From contig ML976662.1 of assembly GCA_010015655.1 (NCBI GenBank), forward strand, positions 928,818-992,817: a stretch of 64,000 nt of DNA. Reading direction: 5' to 3'. Below the pieces are notes generated by a model. That model was not told the DNA's origin and did not search any database. It was given only the letters and a program-made list of their open reading frames with translations. Shown here in pieces: positions 35,082 to 48,174 of this stretch. The DNA comes from Bimuria novae-zelandiae CBS 107.79 (Eukaryota; Ascomycota; Dothideomycetes; Pleosporales; Didymosphaeriaceae). Both the position numbers and the translations under genes were made by a program. Position 1 is the stretch's first letter; each line of letters opens with the position of its first letter.

Positions 35082-37583
35082 GACTAGTCTTCTACCACGC
35101 AAGAAAGCTCTCGGGAGTAAAGCTTAATTACAAAATCTATAATAAGGAACTACTAGCTATTATTAACTATTTTAAGTAATAAGAAGCGCAGCTTAAGGGA
35201 GCTCAATATTAAATAAAGGTATTCTTTAATTACCTTAATCTAACACGCTTTATAACGACTAAGAAGCTTAATTAGCAATAGGCTAAATAGTCTAAATAAA
35301 TAGTAGAATTTAACTTTTGTATTACGCATTTGCCAAGGAACGTAAACACTATAATAGATACACTTAGTAGATAATTAGACCTCGTAAAAGAAGATAATAG
35401 AGATAACTATATTATAATCCTAACCTACGCGAAGGATAGAACCCTTTGCTATAATAAGATATAGCTCGCGCTAGCACTAGAAGTACGGCGTGCGGATCTT
35501 ACCTATTATAAGCTAGTTATAGATAGGATATAGAATTATAATAGGCTTATAAACGAGGATTACTAAGCGTATAATTTTTACTAAGCTACAAAATTAATAG
35601 CACGGGACTATTAAAACTATATTTAGATTAGTAAGTAAATGGCTCCGCTACTAATTAAAAAGCTATACAAAGACAAGGATTAGGGATACCTAAGAATTAC
35701 TAAAATAACGCGTTAAATTATAAACAAATATGCTATCCTTAGGCTACGCTAAGCAGTATAGAAGGTTTTAGGCAACTATTTAGCCTATTATAAGAATAAG
35801 CCTAAAAGACATAAGCTCTATAGCCTCTTATAGCTACTATAGCCACCCCTAAGACTATAGTTAAGCGTGACTATAGACTTTATTATAAAGCTATTAGCAT
35901 TACTAGCACTAAAGAATAAGGATCTCTATAACTTAATCTTAATTATAATCTATTAACTTACTAAGGAGTCAAAGTTTGTGCTAATTAGGGAAGCTATATT
36001 AGTAAAAGAACTAGCCTATATAGTAGAATAAGAACTAATATTATAGGTTAAACAACCTAACGAGTTTATTACAGACAGGGCCAAGATATTTACATTATTA
36101 TATTAGACTACGTTTATAGCTAAATTAAGGATTAAGTATAAGCTTATAACGGGCTTCTATCCTAAAATAAATAGCTAAACTAAGTAAATAAACTAAACGA
36201 TAGAATAATGTCTCTAGATATATATAAATAAGCTTTAAGATAATTAGGTCGAGCTATTACTAATAGCCTAGCTAGCATACAATAGCGCAAGATCGGCGAC
36301 TACAGGGTACTTGCCATATTATGCCAACCATGGATATAAGCCAACGACTTACTAGGATTTATTAGATATCTAGAGCATTACAAAGGACGTAGCTAATAAA
36401 GCTAAACTTATGCAGGATCTGCATAAAATACTATATAAAAATATTATATGGCGTAATAAATAAATAGCGCGATAGGCAAATAAGAAAAGGATTATAAGAC
36501 TATTTTTTAAAGAAGGGGATAGAATTCTCTTCTCGCGAAAATATTTTAAGATAATAAAATTTAGTACAAAACTAGATAACCTTAAAAAAGGACTATTTAA
36601 GATTTAAGAAGTTAAGGAACTAGTAAATTTTAAACTATAATTACCTATAGGTATACGTATATACCTAGTTTTCTATAAATCCTTATTAGAACTAGCACTG
36701 CTAAACGCTAAACTAGAAACCTAGCTTAAACTTAAGGATAAGGAGTACAAGATCGAAGCTATTAGGGACCTACAAAAGATTAGTTGTCAGTATAAATATC
36801 TAGTGAAATAGGAAGGATGGCCAGAAAGCCACAATACATAGGAACTAGTACAAAACCTCACGAACTACAGGATAGCGCTGGAGAGGTTCCATAGGGAACA
36901 TCTAGAGGTACCGCGACCGGATTGGTAAGAAACTTAAAAAAGTAAAAAAACGCGGAGGGATTAAAAGAAGTAAATAAGTTAGCCTATAACTAGCTTAAGT
37001 TAGCCCTTAAAGGTGTAGGTGGCGATAGTTTGCGAGTACTAGCTATACTCTTTAAATCCTCCTTTTACTTTTCTAGGAGCTCTATCGCGTTAGCAACTTA
37101 TAGATCGTGCTAAGCAAACTTATACTCTTTTTCTTTTACCTCTACTAATTTACGTTCTAGGCGAGTAGCTAGCTTCTTTATATAAAAAAGCTTAAGGCGC
37201 TTTTTGCGCTTTTCCTTTTAGACGCGCTCCTAATCCTTCTTAGGAATTTATAAACTATATTTAGTATAGGCTATAAAATAGCTAGTACACTGCCTAAAGG
37301 TAGCGTTAATAAAGTACTATAACTTCTTTTTCTAACAGCGCTTATAACTAGACGCTATCTTTAGATTCTAGGATTCTACTTTTTACGCATAAGAACGACG
37401 GGTTGTAAGGGACAAGCAAGAGGCTTTTGGCATGGTTAGTAAGGTAAGGAGAATTAAGGAAAGGCTATAGCCTGCCTTAGGACGTAGAAATACACACCTT
37501 TATAATAAGTAGCACTTACGCGCTAATAGTATAATAATATAATAAGTAAAGTATTAGGATAACAACTATAAGAAGGGGAATAG

Positions 37584-38039
37584 TATTATAACTATAAGAA
37601 CTAGAAGAAGAAAGGAGCTAGGTAATTACGCTAAAGAAGTAATAATTAATAAGACAATAAAAATAATAGAATATAAAAAGGCGCGGGGTAGCTTATATTA
37701 GTAGTTACGTAATAAAGTCCCGCATAAAGGGAAGTCTTATAGGACTACTAGAGTCCCTAGGACTATAGAGTCTTGGCGGGACTATAAAGAAGAAATAGAC
37801 TAGTATATAGTGTAATAATTCTCCTATTATTATTCCTCTTCTTGTAGTTAACTTATATATCTTCTGTGCGAGTACGTTCTCCTATATAGACTAATAGTTA
37901 TTTTATTTTATTATAAGATTAAATTATCTAGCCTCGCGCTAAGTGTCGCATTAACTTATACTACTAAATAATCTGTAAAGCACTACGATATCTTACCGCC
38001 CTAACCCGAATTGGAATAAGGTGTAAGCGCCTTATAACA
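37584..38039 (+). repeat. 3' LTR of element B
   Basis: 456 bp, beginning TATTATAACTATAAG, the RIP-altered form of the 5' LTR start, and ending CTTATAACA. A purine tract GAAGGGGAATAG lies immediately upstream. The same length as the 5' LTR argues against indels since insertion. Confidence 0.92.
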
Positions 38040-41000
38040 CCTCTAATATCTACGTTAGGATGGGTTAGCAGTACTTTACACCCTAGAGTTTAAGTAGATT
38101 ATAGCAGAACTTAATAAATAAAGAGAGGCCTTACTTATAATTACCTACTATAATAGGCTAAAGGAATTAGTTAAAGATAAACTAGTGTACTAAGGTAAAG
38201 TAGATAATCTAGAAGAACTTATTAAAGACACTATTAAAATAGATAATTATCTATATAAACTTAAGCTAAAAAAACAGCACGGTACTAAGCTACTTACTAA
38301 AAAAAAGACTAGATCTAAACCCGCAGGAAGAGACTAGGACGGAGATATTATTATAACTAATAAAGCCTAATAGTACAAAAAGAAAAATAGCAAGGGAAAA
38401 TAGCTATATAGACTAAAGAAGAGTTATTAAGGTAAAAGCAGCATCTTGTAAGAAGAGCAAGAATAAAAATTTAAGGATAAAGCCTGCCTTTAATATAATA
38501 GATAAGACTACTTTGCTAAGGACTATAAAGGTTAGGAGACTAAGATTAATATAATTAACCTCCTATAGGTGGCTATAGCCACTCTTACGCTAATAGAAGC
38601 TAACGAGGTAGATTTTATATAAGAGATCCTAGAGCTAATAAAAGAAGAGGAGGAGCGGAAAACCCTCCTTAAATACTAGATCTTTTAGCGACTGGTAGAC
38701 GACACCTGTTAGATGTGTAGCAGTACGCTACACTACTCGTCTTAGTGCGAGGCAAAGGTGATTGTCTAAGGAACACACGCTTAGGACGCCTATTGGCTTG
38801 CCGAAAAGCTACAGGGGCCCCTAAAGCACTTCCTACACCAAATCACGGTAATAGAACGACATGAGTACGCTGAATAGTAGTAATGCATACAAAAAGGGTG
38901 CTAATAGCATTTTAAGGCTTAGGTTAAGGCCTCTTATTTCCTAGAAAGCTTAGAGTACTATAGGCTAAAGAAGAGCTAGTATAGCGTGCCTAATAACTAC
39001 TATAAGCACTTTTTAATTTATTAGGCTAAGTATTATAAATAGAATAGCTAGCACTAATGTTTTAACACCACCTATAAGCTATATAAGTAATAAAAGTTTA
39101 AAATAGGCTAGTTTCCTTAGGGCCTAGACCCCCGCGATACTAGTATAATAATAAGAAATATATAGCTAGGAAGAGACGTAGACTACTTATTAATTAAATA
39201 AAACTAATATAACCTATAGTACTTTATACACCTAAGCCTACAGAAAGAGGTAGCTTCTTTTAATAACTACTTAGGGCATAATATATTAGCCTAGAACAAG
39301 TGCCTTACTCTAAACTACTCGTAATATAAGATACCAGGAGTGTATAAGTCTAATAAGATTAGAGAAACCTATGCACTATATTAATAATAATATAAGTAGC
39401 ACTAAATTAAGGAATTCTTAAAGCTAGCACGACTTAAAGGTTAGATCTAAAAGGTAAAGGCCTTATAGAAGGTTTAAAATAAGTCTAAGGACTTAAAAAC
39501 TAAATTATTACTAGGTAACAAGCTACACTAGTAATAATATAATTATTATAGCTTATTAAGTAGATACTCGCCAAGTTAAGAAGCGCTTAATTAAAGATAT
39601 TATAGTGCATAAATATCGTATTATAACACTAATTAACCTAGGGGCAGACGCGTGTCTAATCGCCTTATAAGTAGTTAAGAAATATAATATACTATATTAT
39701 AATAAAAGGATACCACTATAAATATGACTTATAGACAGGACCTAATTATAAGGATATAATAATAGTTAGCTACGCCTTAAGATAGCGCCAGTACGAGTTA
39801 ACATTGAAGGCCTAAAAAGCTAACACGTTTTTATTATTATAAAGATAAGAGATATTAAAGCTATTATAAGATATAAATAGCTAGAGTAACATAATCTATA
39901 AATAGATTAGATTAAATAAATAATCCTTCCCTAGAGTTTACTAGCAATAGCTTAAAAGAGCCCTAGTAAAAGGGAAACTCCCTAAAAACCTTAAGCAAGA
40001 AAGGAGAGCAGACTGTTTAAGATATAAGAAATGTTAGTATATAAAATAGATAAGATCTTAAAGTAATACTTAAGAAGGGTAAGCTATATATAGGTCTAAA
40101 AAGGTAAAATAGTCCCTAACAACCTAGATCTACTAGAAAAATACTAAAAATTCGTAGACTTGTTTAAAAAGCACGACGAAACCGTCCTGCCTAAATATAA
40201 AAAGTAGGATTATAAGATACTACTAGTAAAAAAAGCTAAGCTATAGCTAGAATGCCTAAAGCCCCTTACCTATAAATAAGAAAAAGAGTTAAAGGAGCTA
40301 ATACAGAAGAATCTACGCTTAGGAAAGTAGAGATCTAGCTAGAGCCTTATAGCCTTCCCTATACTCTTTATTCGCAAGAAAGACAGCAGGCTATAACTCT
40401 ATATAGATTATAAATAGCTAAATACTATAACTATTAAAAACTGCTATCTATTACCTTTAATAACGGAGCTTATAGATCAACTCCGAGAAGCCAAGTAGTT
40501 TACGAAATTTAATATTTAACATAGATTCCATAGAATTTAAATAGTAAAAAGCTATAAATAGAAAACGGCTTTCCGCACGCGATATAGTCTCTTTAAGTAC
40601 ATAGTTATGCTAATAGGGCTAACTAACGCACTAGTAACCTTTTAGAAACTAATAAATTAAGTATTATATAAATACTTAGACGTATTCTGCACGGCATACC
40701 TTAATAATGTATTAATATACTCTAGCAGAACCCTAGAAGAACATAAGGAACATGTTCGCAAGGTGTTATAAAAACTATAAGAGTATAGATTACTCTCATA
40801 CCCTAAGAAATATAAATTCTATATCACGGAAACGGAATATCTAGGATTTATAATATCTTAGGAAGGTGTTAAGATAGACCTAAAGAAAATTGCAATAATA
40901 GAAGAATAGCTACTACTAGAATTAGTAAATGATATTTAATCCTTTTTAGGCTTTATTAACTTCTATCGTAAATTTATTAGGAACTACTCTAAGGTTACCG

Positions 41001-43605
41001 TCCTACTAACGGAACTCACGAAGATAGGAAAATAATAACCTCTATAAGAGATAGAGAAGTAAGCCTTTAATAATTAAAGCGCCTATTCCTAATAGCACCC
41101 CTACTATAGATATATAACCTAGAATAAAAATATCGCATCTATATGGACGCATCAGATTATGCACTAGGGGCTATACTATTATAAGAATATAATAACGGAA
41201 AATAGAGACTAGTCTTCTACTACATAAGAAAGCTCTTAGGAGTAGAGCTTAACTACGAAATCTATAATAAGGAATTACTAGTTATTATTAACTATTTTAA
41301 GTAATAGGAAGCATAGCTTAAGGGAGCTAAGCACTAAATAAAGGTATTTTCTAATTATCTTAATTTTACGCGCTTTATAATAACTAAAAAGCTTAATTAG
41401 TAATAGGCTAAATAGTCTAAATAAATAGTAGAATTTAACTTCCGCATTACGTATTTACTAAGGAACGTAAATACTATAGTAAACGCCCTAAGCAGGTAAT
41501 TAGACCTTATAAAAAAAGATAATAGTAATACCTATATCGTAATCTTAATATATGCGAAGGATAGAACCCTTTGCTATAATAAAACATAACTCGCACCAGT
41601 ACTAAAAGTATAACGCGTAGACTTTACCTATCACGGACTATTCGTGGATGGGATACAGGACTACAAGAGACTTATAAACAAGGAATATTAAGCATATAAC
41701 CTTTATAAAGCCACGAAATTAATAGCACGGGACTATTAAAACTATATCTAAATTAGCGAGTAGGTGGCTCCGTTACTAATTAAGAAACTACATAAAGATA
41801 TGAATTAGAAATACTTAAAAATTACTAAAATAACGCGTTAAATCGCGAATAAATATGCTATCCTTAGGCTACGCCAGGTAGTATAAAAGGTTTTAAATAA
41901 CTATTTAGCCTGTTATAAAAATAAGCCTAAGAGATATAAGCCCTATAGCCTCTTACAGCTACTAAAGCCGCCCCTAAGACTATAATTAAGCATAACTATA
42001 GACTTTATTGTGAAGCTACTAGTATTACTAGCACTAAGAAATAAGGATCCCTATAACTTAATTTTAGTTATAATCTATTAACTAACTAAGGAGTTAAGGT
42101 TTATACTAATTAGGGAAGCTATATTAGCAAAGGAACTAGCCTACGTAGTAAAACAAAAACTAATATTACAGGGTAAATAACCTAATAAGTTTATTATAGA
42201 CAGAGCCAAAATATTCACATTATTATATTAGACTACGTTTATAGCTAAATTAGAAATTAAGTATAAGCTCATAATAAGCTTCCACCCTAAAATAAATAGC
42301 TAAACTAAGTAAATAAACTAAACATTAGAATAATATCTCTAGATATATATAAATAAGCTTTAAGATAATTAGGTTAAGCTATTACTAATAGCCTAGCTAG
42401 CATATAATAGCACAAGATTGGCGACTACAGGATACTCGCCATATTTCGCCAACCATAGATGTAAGCTAATAACTTACTAGAATTTATTAGATATTTAAAG
42501 CGTTGCAAGAAACGCAGCTAATAAAGCTAAACTTATATAAGACCTATATAAAATACTATGCTAGAATATCGCGCGAGCTAATAAGCAAATAGTAAAATAA
42601 GTAAATAAGAAAAAGATTAAGGGACTAACCTTTACAGAGAAAAATAGAGTCCTCCTCTCGTAAAAAAACCTTAAAATAATAAGATCTAATAAGAAATTAA
42701 ATAATTTTTAAAAAGGACTATTTAAGGTGCAAGAGGTTAAGGGACTAGTTAATTTTAAGCTATAGTTACTTATAAATACACGTATCTACCTAGTCTTTTA
42801 TAAGTTATTATTAGAACTAGCACTACTAAACGCTAAACTAGAAATATAACTTAAACTTAAGGACGAGGAGTACGAAGTTAAAGTAATTAGAGATCTATAG
42901 AAGATTAGACGTTAGTATAAGCACTTAGTGAAATAGGAAGGATGGCTAAAAAGCCATAATACGTGGAAACTAGCGAGGAACCTTACTAACTACGAAGAGG
43001 CCTTAGAGAAGTTCTATAAGGAGCAACCTAAGGCCCCACGTCCTAGGCAGGCCTAGGACAGTAAAGGCGTTAAGTTATCTTAGAAATCGAGAGGAAGTGC
43101 TTCCGCAGCTAACTAGATACTAGGAGTTAGCTTAATTAGGCTATTTAGCTAGGCAGGCTAAGGAGGGTTCTCCTCTAGCTCCTCTAAAGTAGCGCTTTTA
43201 ATAGTAATTACCTCTTTAGCACGCTTCGCGTTTAAAGCTAACTATTTAGCTAAACGCTCTTCTTTCGCACGCGCTACGCATATAGCTTTAAATACTATAT
43301 TTTACTCCTTTTATACCTTTAGAATTTACGTATTTAATTTTTGCTTCTTAGTAACTAAATAAAAAAACTTATTATAAGTAATAGCTACGTTGTACTTCGC
43401 GCCCCTCTTTAGCCACTTATTATATTTTCTTAAATAAATTAATACCTTATAGACTAGCGAGTAGGTTTTATAGTTAAAGTATTTTAATACTATAATACTT
43501 TTATATGCCTTAATAGTAGAAATAAGTTTATAATAATAATAAGTACTAGTTATTTAGTTAGCAGGTATAATTCTTCGCGGATAAAGATTAAAAAGAGAGG
43601 GATAG

Positions 43606-44074
43606 TATTATAAACTAAAAATAAGATAATAAGGGATAGGCGCTTATAAGGACAAGCGACTAAGAAATAGGTTAATAAGTACGCTAAGGAGCTAACTTTA
43701 GGGTTATATAACTACTTAGGTAATTAGTAGTACTAAGTAACAAAATAAGGCACGTGACTACTTAGTTAATTAGTAGTACTAAGTAACGAAGTAAGGCACG
43801 TAACTACTTAATTAATTAGTAGTACTAAGTAACTAAGCACGTGAGTATATATATAGGACAATTTCCTTTATTATGCTCTTTATAGTTAACTTACATATCT
43901 TTTATGCAAGTACGTTCTCCTATATAGACTAATAGTTATCTTACTTTATAAGATTAAATTATCTAGCCTCGCGCTAAGTGTCGTATTAACTTGTACTACT
44001 AAATAATCCGTAAAGTACCACGATACCTTACCGCACTAACCCGGATCGGAACAAGGTGTGAGCGCCTCATAACA
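43606..44074 (+). repeat. 3' LTR of element A
   Basis: 469 bp, the same length as the 5' LTR and with the same tandem units in U3. The differences seen are transitions of the RIP type. It ends CTCATAACA before the duplication AATCT. Confidence 0.9.
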
Positions 44075-45140
44075 AATCTTAAGTAAAAAGAGAAGAAGTT
44101 TTTTATATAATAAGTATTCTTAAAAAGCTTTATAATATTATTATTTACTCCTGTTTCTTAGTAAATTGTATAAGAAAATTCGTATCTTTAGCGTAGTAAT
44201 AAATTCCACTTAATAATTCTATATAATAGAATAGCTAGTACTAAATATTAAGTATAGTACTTAACAAAGAATTAGCTTTTAATAATTATGTTAAAGCAAA
44301 TTTTAAATTACTTAAAAAGAACTATCTTTCTTTATAGGATTAGAGGGCTCTTCGTATAATAAGCGCTTTTCTATAGCTATTCTACTAAGCAACTTTAGAG
44401 ACGTAAAGCAACTATATTATACTAAATTAGCTTCTTTTCATAATAGACGTCCTTAGCAAACATATAAAGAAGTCTCTAAGTTATTATTATATAAATAAAA
44501 ACTTAGCTTCGCGTATTTAGCAAGCAATTTAAAAGCTTAAGGAATATTATTATAAAATAAATAACTCTTTATTCTATGTTATAGTACTTATTCTTTATTT
44601 AAACTATCGTACGAAATATACAAAGATTTATTAAAAAAGAGACTATTAAAGGATTATACTTCCTAAAGTAAAAGAGCTTTAAATATAATATTAAGATTTA
44701 CGAATTCTGCTAACTCTAGTATTATACAAAACGCCTGAAATTACACTATAATAGGAACTTAATAAGTTTAACTAGATTATTAATAAGTTTAATTAACAAA
44801 TTACACGGCTAGCAAGTTAAGACAAGTACAAAGATTATTATACTAAAATACTATATAAGGTTTAAGTAGCCTCTTTATAGTAGTAGTATGCAAGTGCATA
44901 AAGGAAATGCTAGCTATAGCTTTTAATATTTATAATTAATATCTTATCTATTCCTGTAATATGTAATAAACTAGAATAAGCATTTTTAGGATGACGTCGT
45001 ACGATATCGTAGGAGAGAATATAGCTTAGTGTATCCAGTGTTAAACATACAGAATGTATAAAAAGTTGGCACCGAAGTGGAATCTTAGTAGGAGAATAGC
45101 TAAAAGTACGTCGTACAATTAGAATAATAGAAAAATGATA

Positions 45141-47003
45141 ACGTGTTTTACAAGCGAGTGCGCATTACAAGCGAGTGCGCATTACAAGCGAGTGCGTACC
45201 CCACCAACTTTATACACCTCTATATACAAACATCTTAACCACGTTAAGAGATAATATCTAGATATTAATAAGATAGATTAAGCAATATCTAAAGTATCTT
45301 TTTACACGTGCGTAAGTTATGCCCAGTCTCTCTGCACCTCTTGCAGCACGCTAGGGCCTGGCGGCTGCGGCCTAATCGCTCTGTATCTTAACGCTGTTCA
45401 CGCTCTATCTGCTAGTTAGCCTCCTTTTAAGCGAGTATGTCCTCTCCCTCTCCCTTTGTTAAAGTCCCTTGCCTTTATATCTGCTTCTTCTTGCGCTGCC
45501 TACGCTTTATTACTACCTTATTAGCTCTTTTAAGACTAGTGATCCGATCGCGTATTAGCTTAGCTAAGAGCATTATTACCTCTACCCCCTTCTTAAGCTA
45601 GCTAATCGCCTTAATAATTAAGGCTAGCAACGAGCTTTTATGCCGCCGTACGTAATTACGTATTAATATTAATTAAGTATTAAGCTCGTGTACGTTGCTT
45701 AGTGTTTAAGCCTCCTAGAGAGCCTTTACAGTAGCTAGAGGAGTAGGCGTACGGAGCTACACATCTAGCTTTAATAGAATAACGTCTAGCTAGAGAGGAA
45801 TAAGGCCTGCACCTTAAAAGGCTAAGTAAATATTAGCTACTATAAACGATCGCGTGAAGGCTGCCTTAAAGGCTAGTAGAAACTTAAGCTTTATAATATA
45901 GTTAATATAGTCGCGCATTAGACTCTCGATCTAGCGACTATACGCGCGCTTTAATGGCGAGAAGTAGCTAACGTTAAGTAGCTATAGTAGGTAGGATAAG
46001 TGTGGTGGCATGCAGAGCGTGTAGATATTATTCTCCTTATAGAGCTCTTAAAACTCGAGAGAGTAGTGACTTTTATAACTATTAAGGATAAGTAGCTAAC
46101 GCGCCCTAACTATCTTGCCCTCTATATACTTAATAAAGTGCTTTAGCCACTTAACTTTAATCTTATTAGTTATCTAGCTATTATCGCTAATAGCGATAGC
46201 CTAGTAGCGTGGGATATCCTCCTCGTACTAGGCAGATAGGTGGTGCTAGCTAGTAAAGATAATAAATAGCAGGATAGCCTAGCTAGTAGCGTTAATTCCC
46301 TAGATTACTATCGTGCACTCGCAATTACCTAGCTAAATAGCCTTTAGCTAGCCTCTCCTCTCTAATCTTGTTATAACAAGCTAAGTCATGATCTTGCCTA
46401 TTATAAAGCTAACCTCGTTAAAGTTATAGACGTCCTTATTACAGATACCGTACTTAGCCTTTATCTACTTTACAAGCTTAAACTAGTTCCTAATTAACAC
46501 AGGATCCTCGCATAGAGCTCTCTACTTATTATACGCTTAATTAAATCGCGTCGTAAAGCTATCTGTACGCTTAACAAAGTTGCGTGGCTAGTAGACGCCA
46601 ACCTGACCTCCGCCACGCGCAGCGAGCAGCTTATTAGCGATATCACGTATAGCCGCGTACGTAGGCGTAAATCCACGCTGGTCTAGGCCGAGTATATACC
46701 TGACAATCACCTCCTCTTCTAGCTAGGTAAGCTTCTTTAAGTTAGGCTGGCAATTGCGTCGGGCAGGCTTGCCAGCGCATTCGCGGTGGAGTGTATTTTA
46801 AGAAATATTAAATGTCTATGCAGCGACTACCTTACTCTAAAATTAATTTTACTAAAGAGCTAATATAGCAAGGTGTATATTAGCCTTATAAGAAGCTGGC
46901 TAGGCTTTAGTTAGGGGCGCCATAGTAGGTAGAAGTTCACGCGTTGCGAAAAGTTAGTGGGGTGCGCACTCGCTTGTAATGCGCACTCGCTTATAAAACA
47001 CGT
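45141..47003 (-). mobile_element. T5: pogo-type transposon within the hAT tail
   Basis: 1,863 bp, flanked by TA (45139-45140, 47004-47005). The ends begin ACGTGTTTTA. The 17-bp unit TTACAAGCGAGTGCGCA is present three times at the left end and twice at the right. The minus-strand transposase has pogo-like segments near 46600-46700 (GFTPTYAAIRDIANKLLAARG, read on the complement) and numerous stops. The start codon region is near 46923. Confidence 0.9.
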
Positions 47004-48174
47004 TAATAAGCGATAAAAACGATAAATAAGATAAAATACCGATAAAAAACCGATAATCGTATTGTCTCTATCGTTGTATCGTTGACAACCTTGCAGTCAC
47101 CTCTTGTCCGTACGCTGTCTTGACAGGTGAGAAATAGCTAACATCTAGAGGCTGTAAGAGGTGACTCGTGTAGGCAGGTATATAAAGACTAATAATCTTA
47201 TATACCTTATAGTACTAATTAAACTTAAGGGTAGCATAGCTACTATAACTATCTATAATAAGTAGCTACTAAGTACTTACTATATAAAACTTTATATACT
47301 AATTAAAGTGCTCTAGCTAAGTAAACCCTAAGCTATTTATTATTTAGCTATTATTACTAATAGCTAGTACCTAGCTAGTAGGTAAGTTAGTATACTAACT
47401 AGCCTAGTAGAGCTTACTAAGTAAAATAATAAAGAGTAGTATAAACTACCTAGCTACGCAAATAGCTTTAATTATTATAATATAGTCTTAATTACTAGGC
47501 TCTAGATATATAGCCCTCCCTATAGTATTTAAGCTAGTCACTACCCTAGACGTAGAGGTGACCCCTATTATAAAGCCTTTCTTATTAAAATTATAGATGT
47601 CTATATCTAGTATGCTATATGTCTATCGTGTCTCCTCTATAAGCTTATACTAGGTAGAACTCTTAATAGGATCCTTACTAAGCGCGCGCTAGCTATAGAA
47701 GCTTTTAAATTATTTAATTTATAAGTTTAGCTAAGCTTTAATAAAGCGTAATACTTAGTTCTTACTTATAAGTTATAAAGTAAGGATCTAGTTACGCGTA
47801 GTAAGTAAATAGTTAGCTATCTTACGTACGTTAATAATATAAGGCGGAAATCTACGTTAGTTAAAGTCTAGGATCTACTCTACTAGGGCCTACTCCTTTA
47901 TAAAGTATAGCTTTTGTTTCTAGGCGTTAGCAGCAGCCTAAGGTAGAGTACTATTAATACGTTTATAGACTATAGATTAGAGCCTTGTAGCTTTTTAATA
48001 GCTAGAGACCTAGCTAGTCTGAATCGCCTGCTTTGATAGAGTAAGTCTAGCTTCTTTTTAGAGCTTCTGGTTATACCGTGTGGCTAGCATCGCGGGCGTT
48101 GTGTAAAGACGCGTCGTGGTTTTGGTGGGGTGTCCTACTGACTAGTGTGTCCCACTGACTGGTGGAACACGTTA

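Larger units (their letters stand above)
30578..38039 (+). mobile_element. Gypsy element B (chromovirus-like), inserted in the gag of A
   Basis: 7,462 bp with two 456-bp LTRs (30578-31033, 37584-38039) and a 5-bp duplication CCTCT (30573-30577, 38040-38044). The internal region has gag with a decayed CCHC knuckle (near 31973), an extra Cys-containing spacer (about 32165-33010), reverse transcriptase (AYLDNILIY near 34180-34210), RNase H (YIDASDYALGAVL near 34625), integrase (TIDFIIK near 35873) and a chromodomain (QYKYLVK then EGWPESHNT near 36790-36840). Frames are full of TAG/TAA. A 386-bp solo LTR interrupts it between RNase H segments. It is closely related to A internally but has a different U3. 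Confidence 0.93.
29601..44074 (+). mobile_element. Gypsy element A (chromovirus-like), split by element B
   Basis: The two LTRs are 469 bp each (29601-30069, 43606-44074). The 5-bp duplication AATCT is at 29596-29600 and 44075-44079. The left LTR begins TGTTACAAACC and the right one TATTATAAACT, a pure transition pattern. The internal part is 30070-30577 plus 38045-43605, encoding gag with a zinc-knuckle remnant (about 38488), reverse transcriptase (AYLNNVLIY near 40700, normally YxDD), RNase H (MDASDYALGAIL near 41142), integrase and a chromodomain remnant (near 42910-42970). All frames carry many stops. A purine-rich tract (AAAGAGAGGGATAG) precedes the right LTR. Confidence 0.92.
28421..47093 (+). 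mobile_element. hAT transposon, itself invaded by LTR element A and pogo T5
   Basis: The ends are CAGGGTTGTTAA (left) and, inverted, CAAGGTTGTCAA (right). The 8-bp target duplication is TAGTTACC (28413-28420) and CAGTCACC (47094-47101), differing only by C-to-T changes, which fits hAT plus RIP. Subterminal CGATA/TATCG motifs repeat at both ends. The own sequence is 28421-29600, 44080-45138 and 47006-47093, about 2.3 kb. The transposase is on the plus strand. Its C-terminal hATC dimerisation region is readable near 44940-45110: ILSIPVICNKLE, RRTISWERI and KSWHRSGI, interrupted by stops. It is thoroughly RIP-mutated. Confidence 0.88.
27682..48172 (-). mobile_element. T3: pogo-type transposon split by a nested hAT element
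   Basis: The left part is 27682-28420 and the right part 47102-48172, about 1,810 bp when the insert is ignored. The ends read ACGTATTCCACCAGTC (left, RIP-altered) and the complement of ACGTGTTCCACCAGTC (right). TA flanks both sides (27680-27681, 48173-48174) and is shared with T2 and T4. The 17-bp unit CACCAGTCAGTGGGACA is repeated twice per end. The transposase runs on the minus strand from about 48089 and matches T2 in layout, with many TAG/TAA stops. The hAT element entered it at 28420/47094, duplicating 8 bp of the transposase. Confidence 0.92.

Noticed and set aside
34887..35102. 71-codon minus-strand frame in the un-RIPed insert
   Set aside because: Open only because the insert escaped RIP. 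It contains the internal direct repeat and crosses the insert end, so it is not a gene.
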